From Levilactobacillus zymae DSM 19395 (GTDB taxonomy: Bacteria > Bacillota > Bacilli > Lactobacillales > Lactobacillaceae): a DNA stretch of 64,000 nucleotides. The first letter of the stretch is position 1. Every line of letters starts with the position of its first letter. The stretch covers positions 1-64,000 of the forward strand of contig NZ_AZDW01000013.1 in assembly GCF_001434115.1 (NCBI RefSeq), in the 5' to 3' direction. Of this stretch, positions 9,595 to 18,084 are shown piece after piece. The notes beneath the pieces were generated by a model. It searched no databases and was not told where the DNA came from. It was given only the letters and a program-made list of their open reading frames with translations. A program made the translations under genes and the position numbers.

Positions 9595-10287
9595 ATGACA
9601 TTCGGCGTAATTTGTGCCATGGAAGAAGAAATCAAAGAACTTAAACTGGCCCTGCAAGACGAACAAACCACCAATATTCACGGGGTGGAATTCTACCAGG
9701 GAACCATTCACGACCAAAGCGTCGTTCTGGTTCGTTCCGGAATTGGGAAAGTTGAAGCCGGTTTGACCACGGCTTTACTGATCACCCAATTCAACGTGGA
9801 CGTGGTGATCAACTCTGGGTCGGCAGGGGCTTTAGCGGCCGGCTTAAAGATCGGTGACGTGGTCATTTCGACCGAAACGGCCTATCACGATGCCGATGCG
9901 CGGGCCTTTGGCTACGAATACGGCCAACTGCCCCAACAACCAGCCCGGTTCGCGGCTTCCAAAGAATGGGGCGCCAAGATTGCGGCGGCGGCCAGCCAAA
10001 CCGGCCTGACTACCAAGCAGGGCTTGATCGTGTCCGGCGACCAATTCTTAAACGGTCCGGCGGCCACTAAGCCCATTTTGGAACACTTCCCCGACGCACT
10101 TTCCGGTGAAATGGAAGGGGCAGCGGTGGGACAAGTGGCCCATCAATTTGACGTTCCTTACGTGGTCGTGCGGGCGATGTCCGACACGGCGGATAACAAT
10201 TCCGGGGTCGATTTTGACGACTTCATCATCGACGCTGGTCGGCAGTCGGCGCAGATGTTATTAGCGCTCTTTGCCGCACAACAGTAA
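9595..10287 (+). CDS. mtnN: 5'-methylthioadenosine/S-adenosylhomocysteine nucleosidase
   Basis: Cleaves adenine from MTA and SAH, which removes SAM by-products and feeds AI-2 precursor formation with LuxS. The family motifs are present: CAMEEE at the N terminus, SGIGKVEA, NSGSAGAL, SGDQF, the EMEGAA substrate motif and RAMSDTAD with the catalytic Asp. The length of 230 residues is typical. Next to it lies the cysteine desulfurase gene, an arrangement common in lactobacilli. Confidence 0.96.
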   Translation: MTFGVICAMEEEIKELKLALQDEQTTNIHGVEFYQGTIHDQSVVLVRSGIGKVEAGLTTALLITQFNVDVVINSGSAGALAAGLKIGDVVISTETAYHDADARAFGYEYGQLPQQPARFAASKEWGAKIAAAASQTGLTTKQGLIVSGDQFLNGPAATKPILEHFPDALSGEMEGAAVGQVAHQFDVPYVVVRAMSDTADNNSGVDFDDFIIDAGRQSAQMLLALFAAQQ

Positions 10288-10312
10288 CCATAGTTTCTAG
10301 GAGGTTTTGGGA

Positions 10313-11479
10313 GTGAAGGAGATTTACTTGGACAACGCGGCCACCACGCCCTTGTCACCAGCCGTTTTAGCGGAGATGACGGACAAGATGACCCACGTCT
10401 TCGGCAACGCGTCGACCCTGTATGGTTTAGGACGCGAAGCCCATACGATCATGGAAAACAGTCGGCAGGTGATTGCGGATAGCATTCACGCGGCCAGCGA
10501 TGAAGAGATTGTCTTCACCAGTGGCGGGAGTGAAAGTGACAATACCGCCATCACCCAAACGGCTCACGCCCGTCAAGCGTTGGGCAAACACATCATTACC
10601 ACGGCTATCGAACACAAGGCCATCTTAGAACCACTTAAGGCCTTGGAACAAGAAGGGTTCGAGGTCACGTATTTACCCGTCGATCAGCACGGCCGGATCA
10701 GTCTGGACGACTTCAAGGCGGCCCTGCGCGACGACACGATCCTGGTGTCCATCATGATGGGCAATAACGAGGTCGGCAGTCGGATGCCCATCCACGAGAT
10801 CGGTGACATCTTGAAGGACCACCAAGCGTGGTTCCACACCGATGCCGTGCAGGCGTACGGTCTGTTAGACATCGACGTGCAACGCGACCACATCGACCTG
10901 TTGTCGACGTCGGCGCATAAGATCAACGGCCCCAAGATGATGGGCTTCCTGTACCGGCGCGAGGGTATCAACTTCCCAAGTCTGATCAAGGGCGGCGACC
11001 AGGAAGAAAAGCGCCGGGCTGGAACCGAAAACGTGCCCGCCTTGGCCGGTTTTGCCACGGCCGTTCAGGCGTTGACGCCCGAAGTGAAGGCTCAACGGCA
11101 GACCAAGTACCACGACTTTAAGCAACACGTGGTCGACGGGTTGACTCAAAATGGTATCGACTTTGAGGTCAACGGGTCGCTGACCGGTGAAAACCTGAAC
11201 CACGTGCTGAACATTTGGATCAAGGGCGTGTCGACCTACGTGATGCAGACCAACCTCGACTTGGCGGGTATCGCGGTGTCCGGCGGGTCTGCCTGCACGG
11301 CCGGGTCCATCGAGCCGTCGCACGTGCTGACGGCGATGTTTGGGGCCGATAGTCCGCGGATCAGTGAGTCGATTCGCTTGTCGTTCGGGGCCTACACCAC
11401 CATGGCGGATCTGGACGCCTTTATTACCGCCGTGACTAAGATTGTGACGCGTTTAAAGCATACCAGTGAGGTGAAGTAG
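10313..11479 (+). CDS. iscS: Cysteine desulfurase (IscS/NifS family, YrvO-like)
   Basis: PLP enzyme that takes sulfur from cysteine to form a persulfide. It shows YLDNAATTPLSP at the N terminus, the PLP-binding lysine in SAHKINGPK, and the active-site cysteine in GGSACTAGS on the short loop of class I desulfurases. GTG at 10313 is favoured because AGGAGG at 10299-10304 lies 8 nt upstream; an in-frame TTG at 10307 has poor spacing. The usual neighbours in related genomes are DUF1831 and mnmA, so its main job is probably sulfur delivery for tRNA 2-thiouridine. Here mnmA is displaced by about 3.5 kb. Confidence 0.93.
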   Translation: MKEIYLDNAATTPLSPAVLAEMTDKMTHVFGNASTLYGLGREAHTIMENSRQVIADSIHAASDEEIVFTSGGSESDNTAITQTAHARQALGKHIITTAIEHKAILEPLKALEQEGFEVTYLPVDQHGRISLDDFKAALRDDTILVSIMMGNNEVGSRMPIHEIGDILKDHQAWFHTDAVQAYGLLDIDVQRDHIDLLSTSAHKINGPKMMGFLYRREGINFPSLIKGGDQEEKRRAGTENVPALAGFATAVQALTPEVKAQRQTKYHDFKQHVVDGLTQNGIDFEVNGSLTGENLNHVLNIWIKGVSTYVMQTNLDLAGIAVSGGSACTAGSIEPSHVLTAMFGADSPRISESIRLSFGAYTTMADLDAFITAVTKIVTRLKHTSEVK

Positions 11480-11480
11480 C

Positions 11481-11822
11481 GTGTTATTTGAAAAGCAGAT
11501 GCAAATTGACGGGGATACCGACGTCTACGAACTCGACCCCAACATTAAAGCGTACGCCTTAAAGGACGTGGGGTTCCAGGTGTCTAATGCCGGGAACTAT
11601 ACCCTGGAACGGTCGGTCGATCCGACCTCACCGTACAACAAGAACCAGATGTTGAAGGTGACGATTGCCAAGGACCTGTCCGGTTTTAAGATGGCAACGA
11701 CTAATGCTTCGGGGAACCGGCGCTTGAACATCTTCAAGGGCCCGCACGCCGAGGGGAACGTCGAGCAGTATCACTTTATCATGCAAAATTTGATCGACCG
11801 GGAAATCTTGCGGAAGAAATAA
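11481..11822 (+). CDS. DUF1831 family protein
   Basis: A 113-residue protein of a family found almost only in lactobacilli next to cysteine desulfurase and tRNA thiouridylase. No catalytic motif or membrane segment is evident; the sequence is mixed alpha/beta with a basic C terminus (LIDREILRKK). It starts 1 nt after the desulfurase stop with GTG at 11481 and is surely co-translated. The context suggests an accessory role in tRNA thiolation; this is inference only. Confidence 0.85.
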   Translation: MLFEKQMQIDGDTDVYELDPNIKAYALKDVGFQVSNAGNYTLERSVDPTSPYNKNQMLKVTIAKDLSGFKMATTNASGNRRLNIFKGPHAEGNVEQYHFIMQNLIDREILRKK

Positions 11823-11844
11823 CCGGTCACATAAACGAATCAAT

Positions 11845-11883
11845 AAAGGCTCTTTTATCTAAGGATAAGAGGGTTTTTATTTT
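11845..11883 (+). terminator. Terminator after DUF1831
   Basis: CTCTTTTATC (11850-11859) pairs with GATAAGAG (11864-11871) with a small T bulge, followed by GGGTTTTTATTTT. It closes the mtnN-desulfurase-DUF1831 transcript and marks the border with the AT-rich gene downstream. Confidence 0.7.
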
Positions 11884-11972
11884 GACATGTTTTATCTGAT
11901 AATTGACGGAGTGTCGTATAATTGTAAGAGAAAACAGACGGTACTTGGTAAATGTAAAGGAAGGTTGTTGTT

Positions 11973-14063
11973 ATGCAAGGTAGCCCCAAAATGATTATAC
12001 GAATCATACATAACGAAGATAAAATCTATATTCCTCTTTATCAGCGACGCTATAGTTGGGGAACGGACCAAGTTCAACGGTTGGTTGAAGATATTCTTAT
12101 GGCGGAACAACGAGGACTTGATAAGTATTTTGTCGGTAGCTTAATTTTGGATTTAACGACAACGGATGCGGTTGCCGTTATTGATGGACAACAACGATTG
12201 ACGACAATATCGTTATTTTTAATAGCATTACGAGATTTAATGGCGGTAACTGATGAGCGACAAGCAAGGATAATCAATGATAAGTATCTCGTTGATCCTT
12301 ACGATGAAGAAACTGGCTATCATAATCGTTTAAAACCAGTTGACGGGGATGAACAGCAGTATATTGATGTTCTTTTGCATGGTGATCAGGCAAAGCCATC
12401 GTTATTTAAGCTAAACTATCAGTATTTTAAGAATGCTGTTCAAAGTGGTGTGCTCTCAGTTGAAGACTGGTTAAATTTATTACAAACGAAATTACAAGCG
12501 ATGGTGATTACAGTTCAACCAGGAGATGATGCCCAACTTATCTTTGAAAGTCTTAACTCGACTGGGTTAGGGTTAACTGAGTCAGATAAAATTAGAAATT
12601 ATCTATTAATGGGCTTAGAACGTGATGCTCAAACGCAAGCTTTTGAAGTTTGGAAATCAATTGAAAGATTAGTTCATCGTGAAAATATCTCGAATTTTTA
12701 TCGACATTACTTAACATCGTTGGCAACTTCATCGAAGCCAGTGAAGAAGAATGATATCTATGATAATTATCGGCAGGAGATTGGACTCCATCCTAATTTT
12801 GACCGTTATACGGAATTGTTAGAAGAAGAAAAGGTTGCCAAAATTTATGCTAAAATTCAGTTTCCGCAAGAGTATCAGTTTACAGATCAGACTACGCAAC
12901 GATTATTGATTAGATTATCTCATTTACATATGGATGTGATGATGCCGTATTTCCTACAAATTTTTAATTTGTACGAAAAGCAAAAACTATCGCTTAATGG
13001 ATTAAATGAAGTTCTGAAAACAGTTTTAGGCTATCTTGCAAGACGACTATTTGTCGGTATTCCAAGTACAGGATTAAATAACTTTTTTACGACTTTGAAT
13101 CGTCAAGTACAGCGTCTAACGAAAAATAACGATATTAATTATCCACGAGCATTAGAAGTGGTATTAACACACAAGGTTAAAGAAAATAAGATTTTTCCGT
13201 CTAATGCAATGCTAATGGATGCACTGACATCTAAGGATTACTATCATATTAGAACAGAATCTTTCTGGTTTATTATGGATGAACTGAATAATTGGCGTGG
13301 AGAAACGCAAATGTTATTTGAGCGAGCTGAGAATGGCGATTTTTCAATTGAGCATATTTTGCCGCAGACGTTAAGCCGAAGCTGGCAACAAAACTTAGGA
13401 GAAAATTGGCATGATGTTCAGGTTACCTGGACTAACCGACTCGCTAATTTAACATTAACAGGTTTTAATTCACAGATGAGTAACCATAGTTTTCGTGATA
13501 AGCGAGATGCTCCTAATGGTTACAGAGATTCTGGGATAAAATTAAATCAGACCTTGGTTGGAATGGATGAGTGGAATGAAAATTCGTTAAAACAGCGACA
13601 ATTTGATTTATATCAACGAGCACTTAAGGTTTGGCCATTGCCGAGTGTTGCCGATGTTGAGGTAGATGCGGGTGAGTGGGTAAGTTTAGCGGATATTGAT
13701 CCAAAGGGAGAGAAACCAATAACGTTTAGTTTTAAGGAGCAAAGGGATGTTTCGATTAAGAGTTGGAAAGAACTTTATGATCGAATTGTTAATATATTGT
13801 GGTTGGATAATCCACCAATATTCTATAAATTAGCCAATGATGATGCGGAATGGTTAGTAAAATATAATCATGAGGTAAGTGATTCAATTCAGTATCGTCA
13901 GTTAGATAATGCAGATCAACATCAGGGGTTAAGTGTTTATTCCGGCGGTGCATCGGCTCAGGATCGGAAAAGGCATATTCAACGTTTTCTAACAGCAAGC
14001 AATGATTCATTAGAGAGTGTCCAAGTGAAGTTGAATAAGGGATTAGCTTTGCATGAAAAATAG
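11973..14063 (+). CDS. DUF262-DUF1524 (GmrSD-like) restriction-type protein
   Basis: A 696-residue protein with the layout of fused GmrSD type IV restriction enzymes. The N-terminal DUF262 domain has YQRRYSW at residues 23-29 and DGQQR at 71-75 (the nucleotide-hydrolysis motif of GmrS). The DUF1524 part has an HNH-like EHILP at 460-464 followed by conserved Asn and a SNHSFRDKR segment. Residues from about 560 form a C-terminal domain I cannot name. Two 60-base samples are about 37-38% GC against about 62% in a neighbouring core gene, a strong sign of horizontal transfer. Likely role: defence against modified or phage DNA. The reading frame and key motifs are intact; the ATG follows AAGGAAGG. 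Confidence 0.88.
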   Translation: MQGSPKMIIRIIHNEDKIYIPLYQRRYSWGTDQVQRLVEDILMAEQRGLDKYFVGSLILDLTTTDAVAVIDGQQRLTTISLFLIALRDLMAVTDERQARIINDKYLVDPYDEETGYHNRLKPVDGDEQQYIDVLLHGDQAKPSLFKLNYQYFKNAVQSGVLSVEDWLNLLQTKLQAMVITVQPGDDAQLIFESLNSTGLGLTESDKIRNYLLMGLERDAQTQAFEVWKSIERLVHRENISNFYRHYLTSLATSSKPVKKNDIYDNYRQEIGLHPNFDRYTELLEEEKVAKIYAKIQFPQEYQFTDQTTQRLLIRLSHLHMDVMMPYFLQIFNLYEKQKLSLNGLNEVLKTVLGYLARRLFVGIPSTGLNNFFTTLNRQVQRLTKNNDINYPRALEVVLTHKVKENKIFPSNAMLMDALTSKDYYHIRTESFWFIMDELNNWRGETQMLFERAENGDFSIEHILPQTLSRSWQQNLGENWHDVQVTWTNRLANLTLTGFNSQMSNHSFRDKRDAPNGYRDSGIKLNQTLVGMDEWNENSLKQRQFDLYQRALKVWPLPSVADVEVDAGEWVSLADIDPKGEKPITFSFKEQRDVSIKSWKELYDRIVNILWLDNPPIFYKLANDDAEWLVKYNHEVSDSIQYRQLDNADQHQGLSVYSGGASAQDRKRHIQRFLTASNDSLESVQVKLNKGLALHEK

Positions 14064-14140
14064 TATCGTTTGTGTTTTTTAGTTGGTGTGATGCGGGCAA
14101 CGTTGCCTTTAAAGTACTGTAGGCTTAAATGCACAGTGTA

Positions 14141-14298
14141 CAGCCTGGAGGCGAGCAGGGGCTCAGCCAGCGAAATTGTGGTTAGTCAGTGTACCTTGCT
14201 GACTTACCACAAGGCCGAGTTTTGAAACTCGCGGGTCTAGCGAGGTTCAAAATCGTGCCCGCAGGCGTTCCAGCCCCTGAGCGCCGGAAGGCGACCAG
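14141..14298. other. Highly structured noncoding element, unclassified
   Basis: The 290-nt gap between the DUF262 gene and the metallophosphoesterase holds a compact nested fold. CAGGGGCT (14156-14163) pairs with AGCCCCTG (14272-14279) and encloses two long hairpins: 14176-14212 (13 of 14 pairs, 9-nt loop) and 14216-14255 (about 16 pairs with one bulge). Small hairpins flank it: GCC-TGGA-GGC (14143-14152) and CGCC-GGAA-GGCG (14282-14293). It is GC-rich like the host, unlike the adjacent gene. I see no open frame. It could be a noncoding RNA or a repeated extragenic element; I do not recognise it. Confidence 0.7.
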
Positions 14299-14353
14299 CT
14301 TTATCCCAATCAGCATTATACGTAGTAGTTTTTCAAGAAGGTGAAGAGAGTTT

Positions 14354-15211
14354 ATGGCAAAAATTGCAGTGATTTCGGACGTGCACGGTAACGTCACGGC
14401 GCTTCGGGCGGTCCTCGCCGATGCCCGGGCGGCCGGATGTACGGCGTATTGGTTCCTCGGGGACCTGTTCTTCCCGGGACCGGGCGCCCACGACCTGTTA
14501 ACGATCCTCGACGCCCTACCCATCACGACCTACGTGCGGGGCAACTGGGAAGATATTCTGTTCGCAACGGTCGACGGGGCCATCGACAGAGATGACCCGA
14601 TTGACGTTTACGCCACCATTCTGGGGCACTACGTCTGGACGCACCTAACGCCAAGCGACCACCACCGGTTGCGGGCCTTGCCGATGGTCCAACGGCGCAC
14701 CGTCAACGGCTTGACCTACCAGCTGACCCACAACCAACTGACCAAGAATTTCGGTCACACGCTGATGCCGGCACAGGACCAAGCGGCCTTTGACCAACTG
14801 GCGGCCGGTCCCGCCGACGTCTTCTTATACGGCCACACCCATCATCAGCTGGTGCGGCAGAGTAGCGCCGGCCAACTGATCATTAATCCGGGGACCGTGG
14901 GGATGCCCTTCACTCAGTGGGCAGCCTTTGCCAAGGACTTACGGGCCCAGTACGCGATTCTGACCACCCACGACTTTGACGCGCCCACCGTGGATTTACG
15001 CCGGGTGGCTTACGACGCCGAGGCCGAGCTGGCCTTAGCCCAAGCGGCGCAATTGCCGTACCTCGACTTGTATACGGCCCAGCTCCACACCGGGGTGGTG
15101 CGGACCCACGACCGGCCGGGGTTAGCGGCGGCGACCCAACGACACGGGTACCAAGCCGAGTTTGCCCGGTTATGCGCCCAATTTCCGGCTAGCGGGCACG
15201 CTCAGGACTAG
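14354..15211 (+). CDS. Calcineurin-like metallophosphoesterase
   Basis: A 285-residue two-metal phosphoesterase. It shows the family motifs in order: ISDVHGN (residues about 7-13), a GD in LGDLFFPG, GNWE (usually GNHD or GNWD), a THNQ motif and the GHTHHQ metal site, plus NPGTVGMP, typical of YfcE/ApaH-like cytosolic phosphodiesterases. The substrate cannot be told from sequence. It has no clear promoter of its own and is preceded by the structured element at 14141-14298. Base composition is host-like, in contrast to the DUF262 gene. Confidence 0.88.
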   Translation: MAKIAVISDVHGNVTALRAVLADARAAGCTAYWFLGDLFFPGPGAHDLLTILDALPITTYVRGNWEDILFATVDGAIDRDDPIDVYATILGHYVWTHLTPSDHHRLRALPMVQRRTVNGLTYQLTHNQLTKNFGHTLMPAQDQAAFDQLAAGPADVFLYGHTHHQLVRQSSAGQLIINPGTVGMPFTQWAAFAKDLRAQYAILTTHDFDAPTVDLRRVAYDAEAELALAQAAQLPYLDLYTAQLHTGVVRTHDRPGLAAATQRHGYQAEFARLCAQFPASGHAQD

Positions 15212-15246
15212 GCCGGCCGCCGGTTGATTGAAAAGAAACACCAGGC

Positions 15247-15275
15247 TTGCAATCTGGAAACGAAATCGTTACACT
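15247..15275 (+). promoter_or_regulatory. Promoter for mnmA
   Basis: TTGCAA (15247-15252), 17-nt spacer, TACACT (15270-15275). The resulting leader is about 70 nt and contains a small hairpin, AGATTC-TCCA-GAATCT (15311-15326). Confidence 0.7.
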
Positions 15276-15280
15276 GATAA

Positions 15281-16477
<1,197 letters not shown>

Positions 16478-16518
16478 TCTTGAAGCAGGGTCCGGGCCAG
16501 CACCCGGATGCTTAATCA

Positions 16519-16566
16519 ACAGAAAGAAAGTTCTCGAAAAATTGAGACTTTTCTTTCTGTTTTTAT
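16519..16566 (+). terminator. Terminator after mnmA
   Basis: ACAGAAAGAAAG pairs with CTTTTCTTTCTGT, with an inner TTCTC/GAGA stem, followed by TTTTTATTT. Confidence 0.88.
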
Positions 16567-16627
16567 TTAGGTCGCTTGGGTTTTTCCGAATGAACGGTGG
16601 TGAAACGGGCTTTTTGACCCAGTTACT

Positions 16628-16655
16628 TTGAAAACGCCGCGAAAACTGGCATAAT
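16628..16655 (+). promoter_or_regulatory. Promoter for the phosphatase-TPR-recD2 operon
   Basis: TTGAAA (16628-16633), 16-nt spacer, CATAAT (16650-16655). Confidence 0.65.
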
Positions 16656-16724
16656 ATGTAGAGATTGCTTCACCAGAATTTTAAACGCAACGCGCAAGAG
16701 GACGTTGAAAGGACGCTTATAATC

Positions 16725-17381
16725 ATGAAACTATACTTTATTCGTCACGGGAAGACCCAGTGGAATCTGGAAGGGCGTTTCCAGGGGGCCGGGGGCGATT
16801 CCCCACTATTACCGGAGAGTTACCAGCAAATGGTCCAGGTGGGTCGCTACCTACGCGGGATTACCTTTACCCACGCCTATGCCAGCCCCATTAAACGGGC
16901 CCGGGTCACGGCCCAGCACGTCATCCGCGAACTTCACCAGAAGGTGCCGTTGACCCTGATGAGCCGCCTAGAGGAATTTCATCTGGGCCGAATGGAGGGG
17001 CAGACCTTTACGTCGATTCAGGAGCGGTTCCCGGCGGAATTGGATGCCTTTCGCAACCATCCCGACCGGTATACCACGACCGCGATTGGCGGGGAGACCT
17101 TCCAGCAGGTGATCGACCGGATGACCCCGGCGATTCAGACCATCGTGGCCAACAACCCCCGACCACAGGATAACGTGTTGATCGTGGGGCACGGGGCGGC
17201 GTTAAACGCCGAAATCAACGCCCTACTGGCGACCCCGCTGGCCGATTTACGCAAGCGCGGCGGGATTCGTAACACCAGCGTCACGGTCCTCGAGACCAGC
17301 GACGGGCAACACTTTGACCTGTTGGACTGGAACAACACCAGCTTTCTGACGGCCGCCGCGACGCCAACCGATACGATTTAA
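16725..17381 (+). CDS. Histidine phosphatase (phosphoglycerate mutase-like)
   Basis: A 218-residue member of the histidine phosphatase superfamily. The catalytic RHG appears as FIRHGKTQWN at residues 5-14; the general acid Glu is in EEFHLGRMEGQ, and the second His is in VGHGAAL. It is likely a broad phosphatase of the GpmB/PhoE/CobC type and not the glycolytic mutase. ATG at 16725 starts exactly at the fold and is preferred over 16665, which has no ribosome-binding site. It heads an operon with a TPR protein and RecD2. Confidence 0.9.
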   Translation: MKLYFIRHGKTQWNLEGRFQGAGGDSPLLPESYQQMVQVGRYLRGITFTHAYASPIKRARVTAQHVIRELHQKVPLTLMSRLEEFHLGRMEGQTFTSIQERFPAELDAFRNHPDRYTTTAIGGETFQQVIDRMTPAIQTIVANNPRPQDNVLIVGHGAALNAEINALLATPLADLRKRGGIRNTSVTVLETSDGQHFDLLDWNNTSFLTAAATPTDTI

Positions 17382-17394
17382 ATGAGGTGATCAC

Positions 17395-18078
17395 ATGACA
17401 GAACCCACTTCCGCCGGCCGAGCGGCGGATAAACAACGCTCAGAAAAATTAGTTCACCAATTAGTGCAACAGATTACCCAAGAACCCGGGAAGTTCGAAC
17501 CCTACTACGAGTTAGCGACCGTGCTGGTCGACCTGAACTCGTACGCGCAGGCCGAAGAACTCTTGATGAAGGCCCTGGGACTTTTCGCCGCTCAGCCGGA
17601 CGCCGTGGAACGGTTGCACTACGGCTTGGGCAACGTGTATTACGCGGCCCAAGATTACCCCAAGGCCATCGCCCAGTTCGACCAGTTGGGTGACCAACTC
17701 AAGGGCGCCGGCTATTTGATGATCGCCCAGAGCCACATGGCGAATGGCGACCACAAGCGGGCCTTGGCCTTCGCGTTGACCGCGCTGACTAGTCAACCGC
17801 AAGACGTGGCGACCCTCCAGGTCGTGGCCGAAAACCTGCTGGCTTTGGGGAACATGGCCCAGGCGGCGCAGTATTACGACCAGGTCTTAGCCCTCGACGC
17901 GCAGAACGGGCGAGCTACGTTTGACCGGGGCCTAGTCGCCATGGTGCAGGGCGACCCGTACGCGCAGTACTTTGACCGTGCCAAGCAACTGGACCCGACC
18001 TACTACGCGCAGGGACAGAAGAAGCTGGTCGACATCGAAAAGTTTATTCAAGCACAGCACAACCAAAAGAAGGAGTAA
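17395..18078 (+). CDS. TPR-repeat protein
   Basis: A 227-residue soluble protein built of tetratricopeptide repeats. Helical pairs with the Y-x-Ala/Gly pattern are visible, for example PYYELATVLVDLNSYAQAEE, YGLGNVYYAAQDYPKAIAQF and AAQYYDQVLALDAQNGRA, giving about five repeats from residue 40 onward. There is no signal peptide or membrane segment. It starts 13 nt after the phosphatase gene and ends 6 nt before recD2. It is likely an adaptor; this phosphatase/TPR/recD2 order recurs in lactobacilli but the partner is not known to me. Confidence 0.85.
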   Translation: MTEPTSAGRAADKQRSEKLVHQLVQQITQEPGKFEPYYELATVLVDLNSYAQAEELLMKALGLFAAQPDAVERLHYGLGNVYYAAQDYPKAIAQFDQLGDQLKGAGYLMIAQSHMANGDHKRALAFALTALTSQPQDVATLQVVAENLLALGNMAQAAQYYDQVLALDAQNGRATFDRGLVAMVQGDPYAQYFDRAKQLDPTYYAQGQKKLVDIEKFIQAQHNQKKE

Positions 18079-18084
18079 TCAGGC

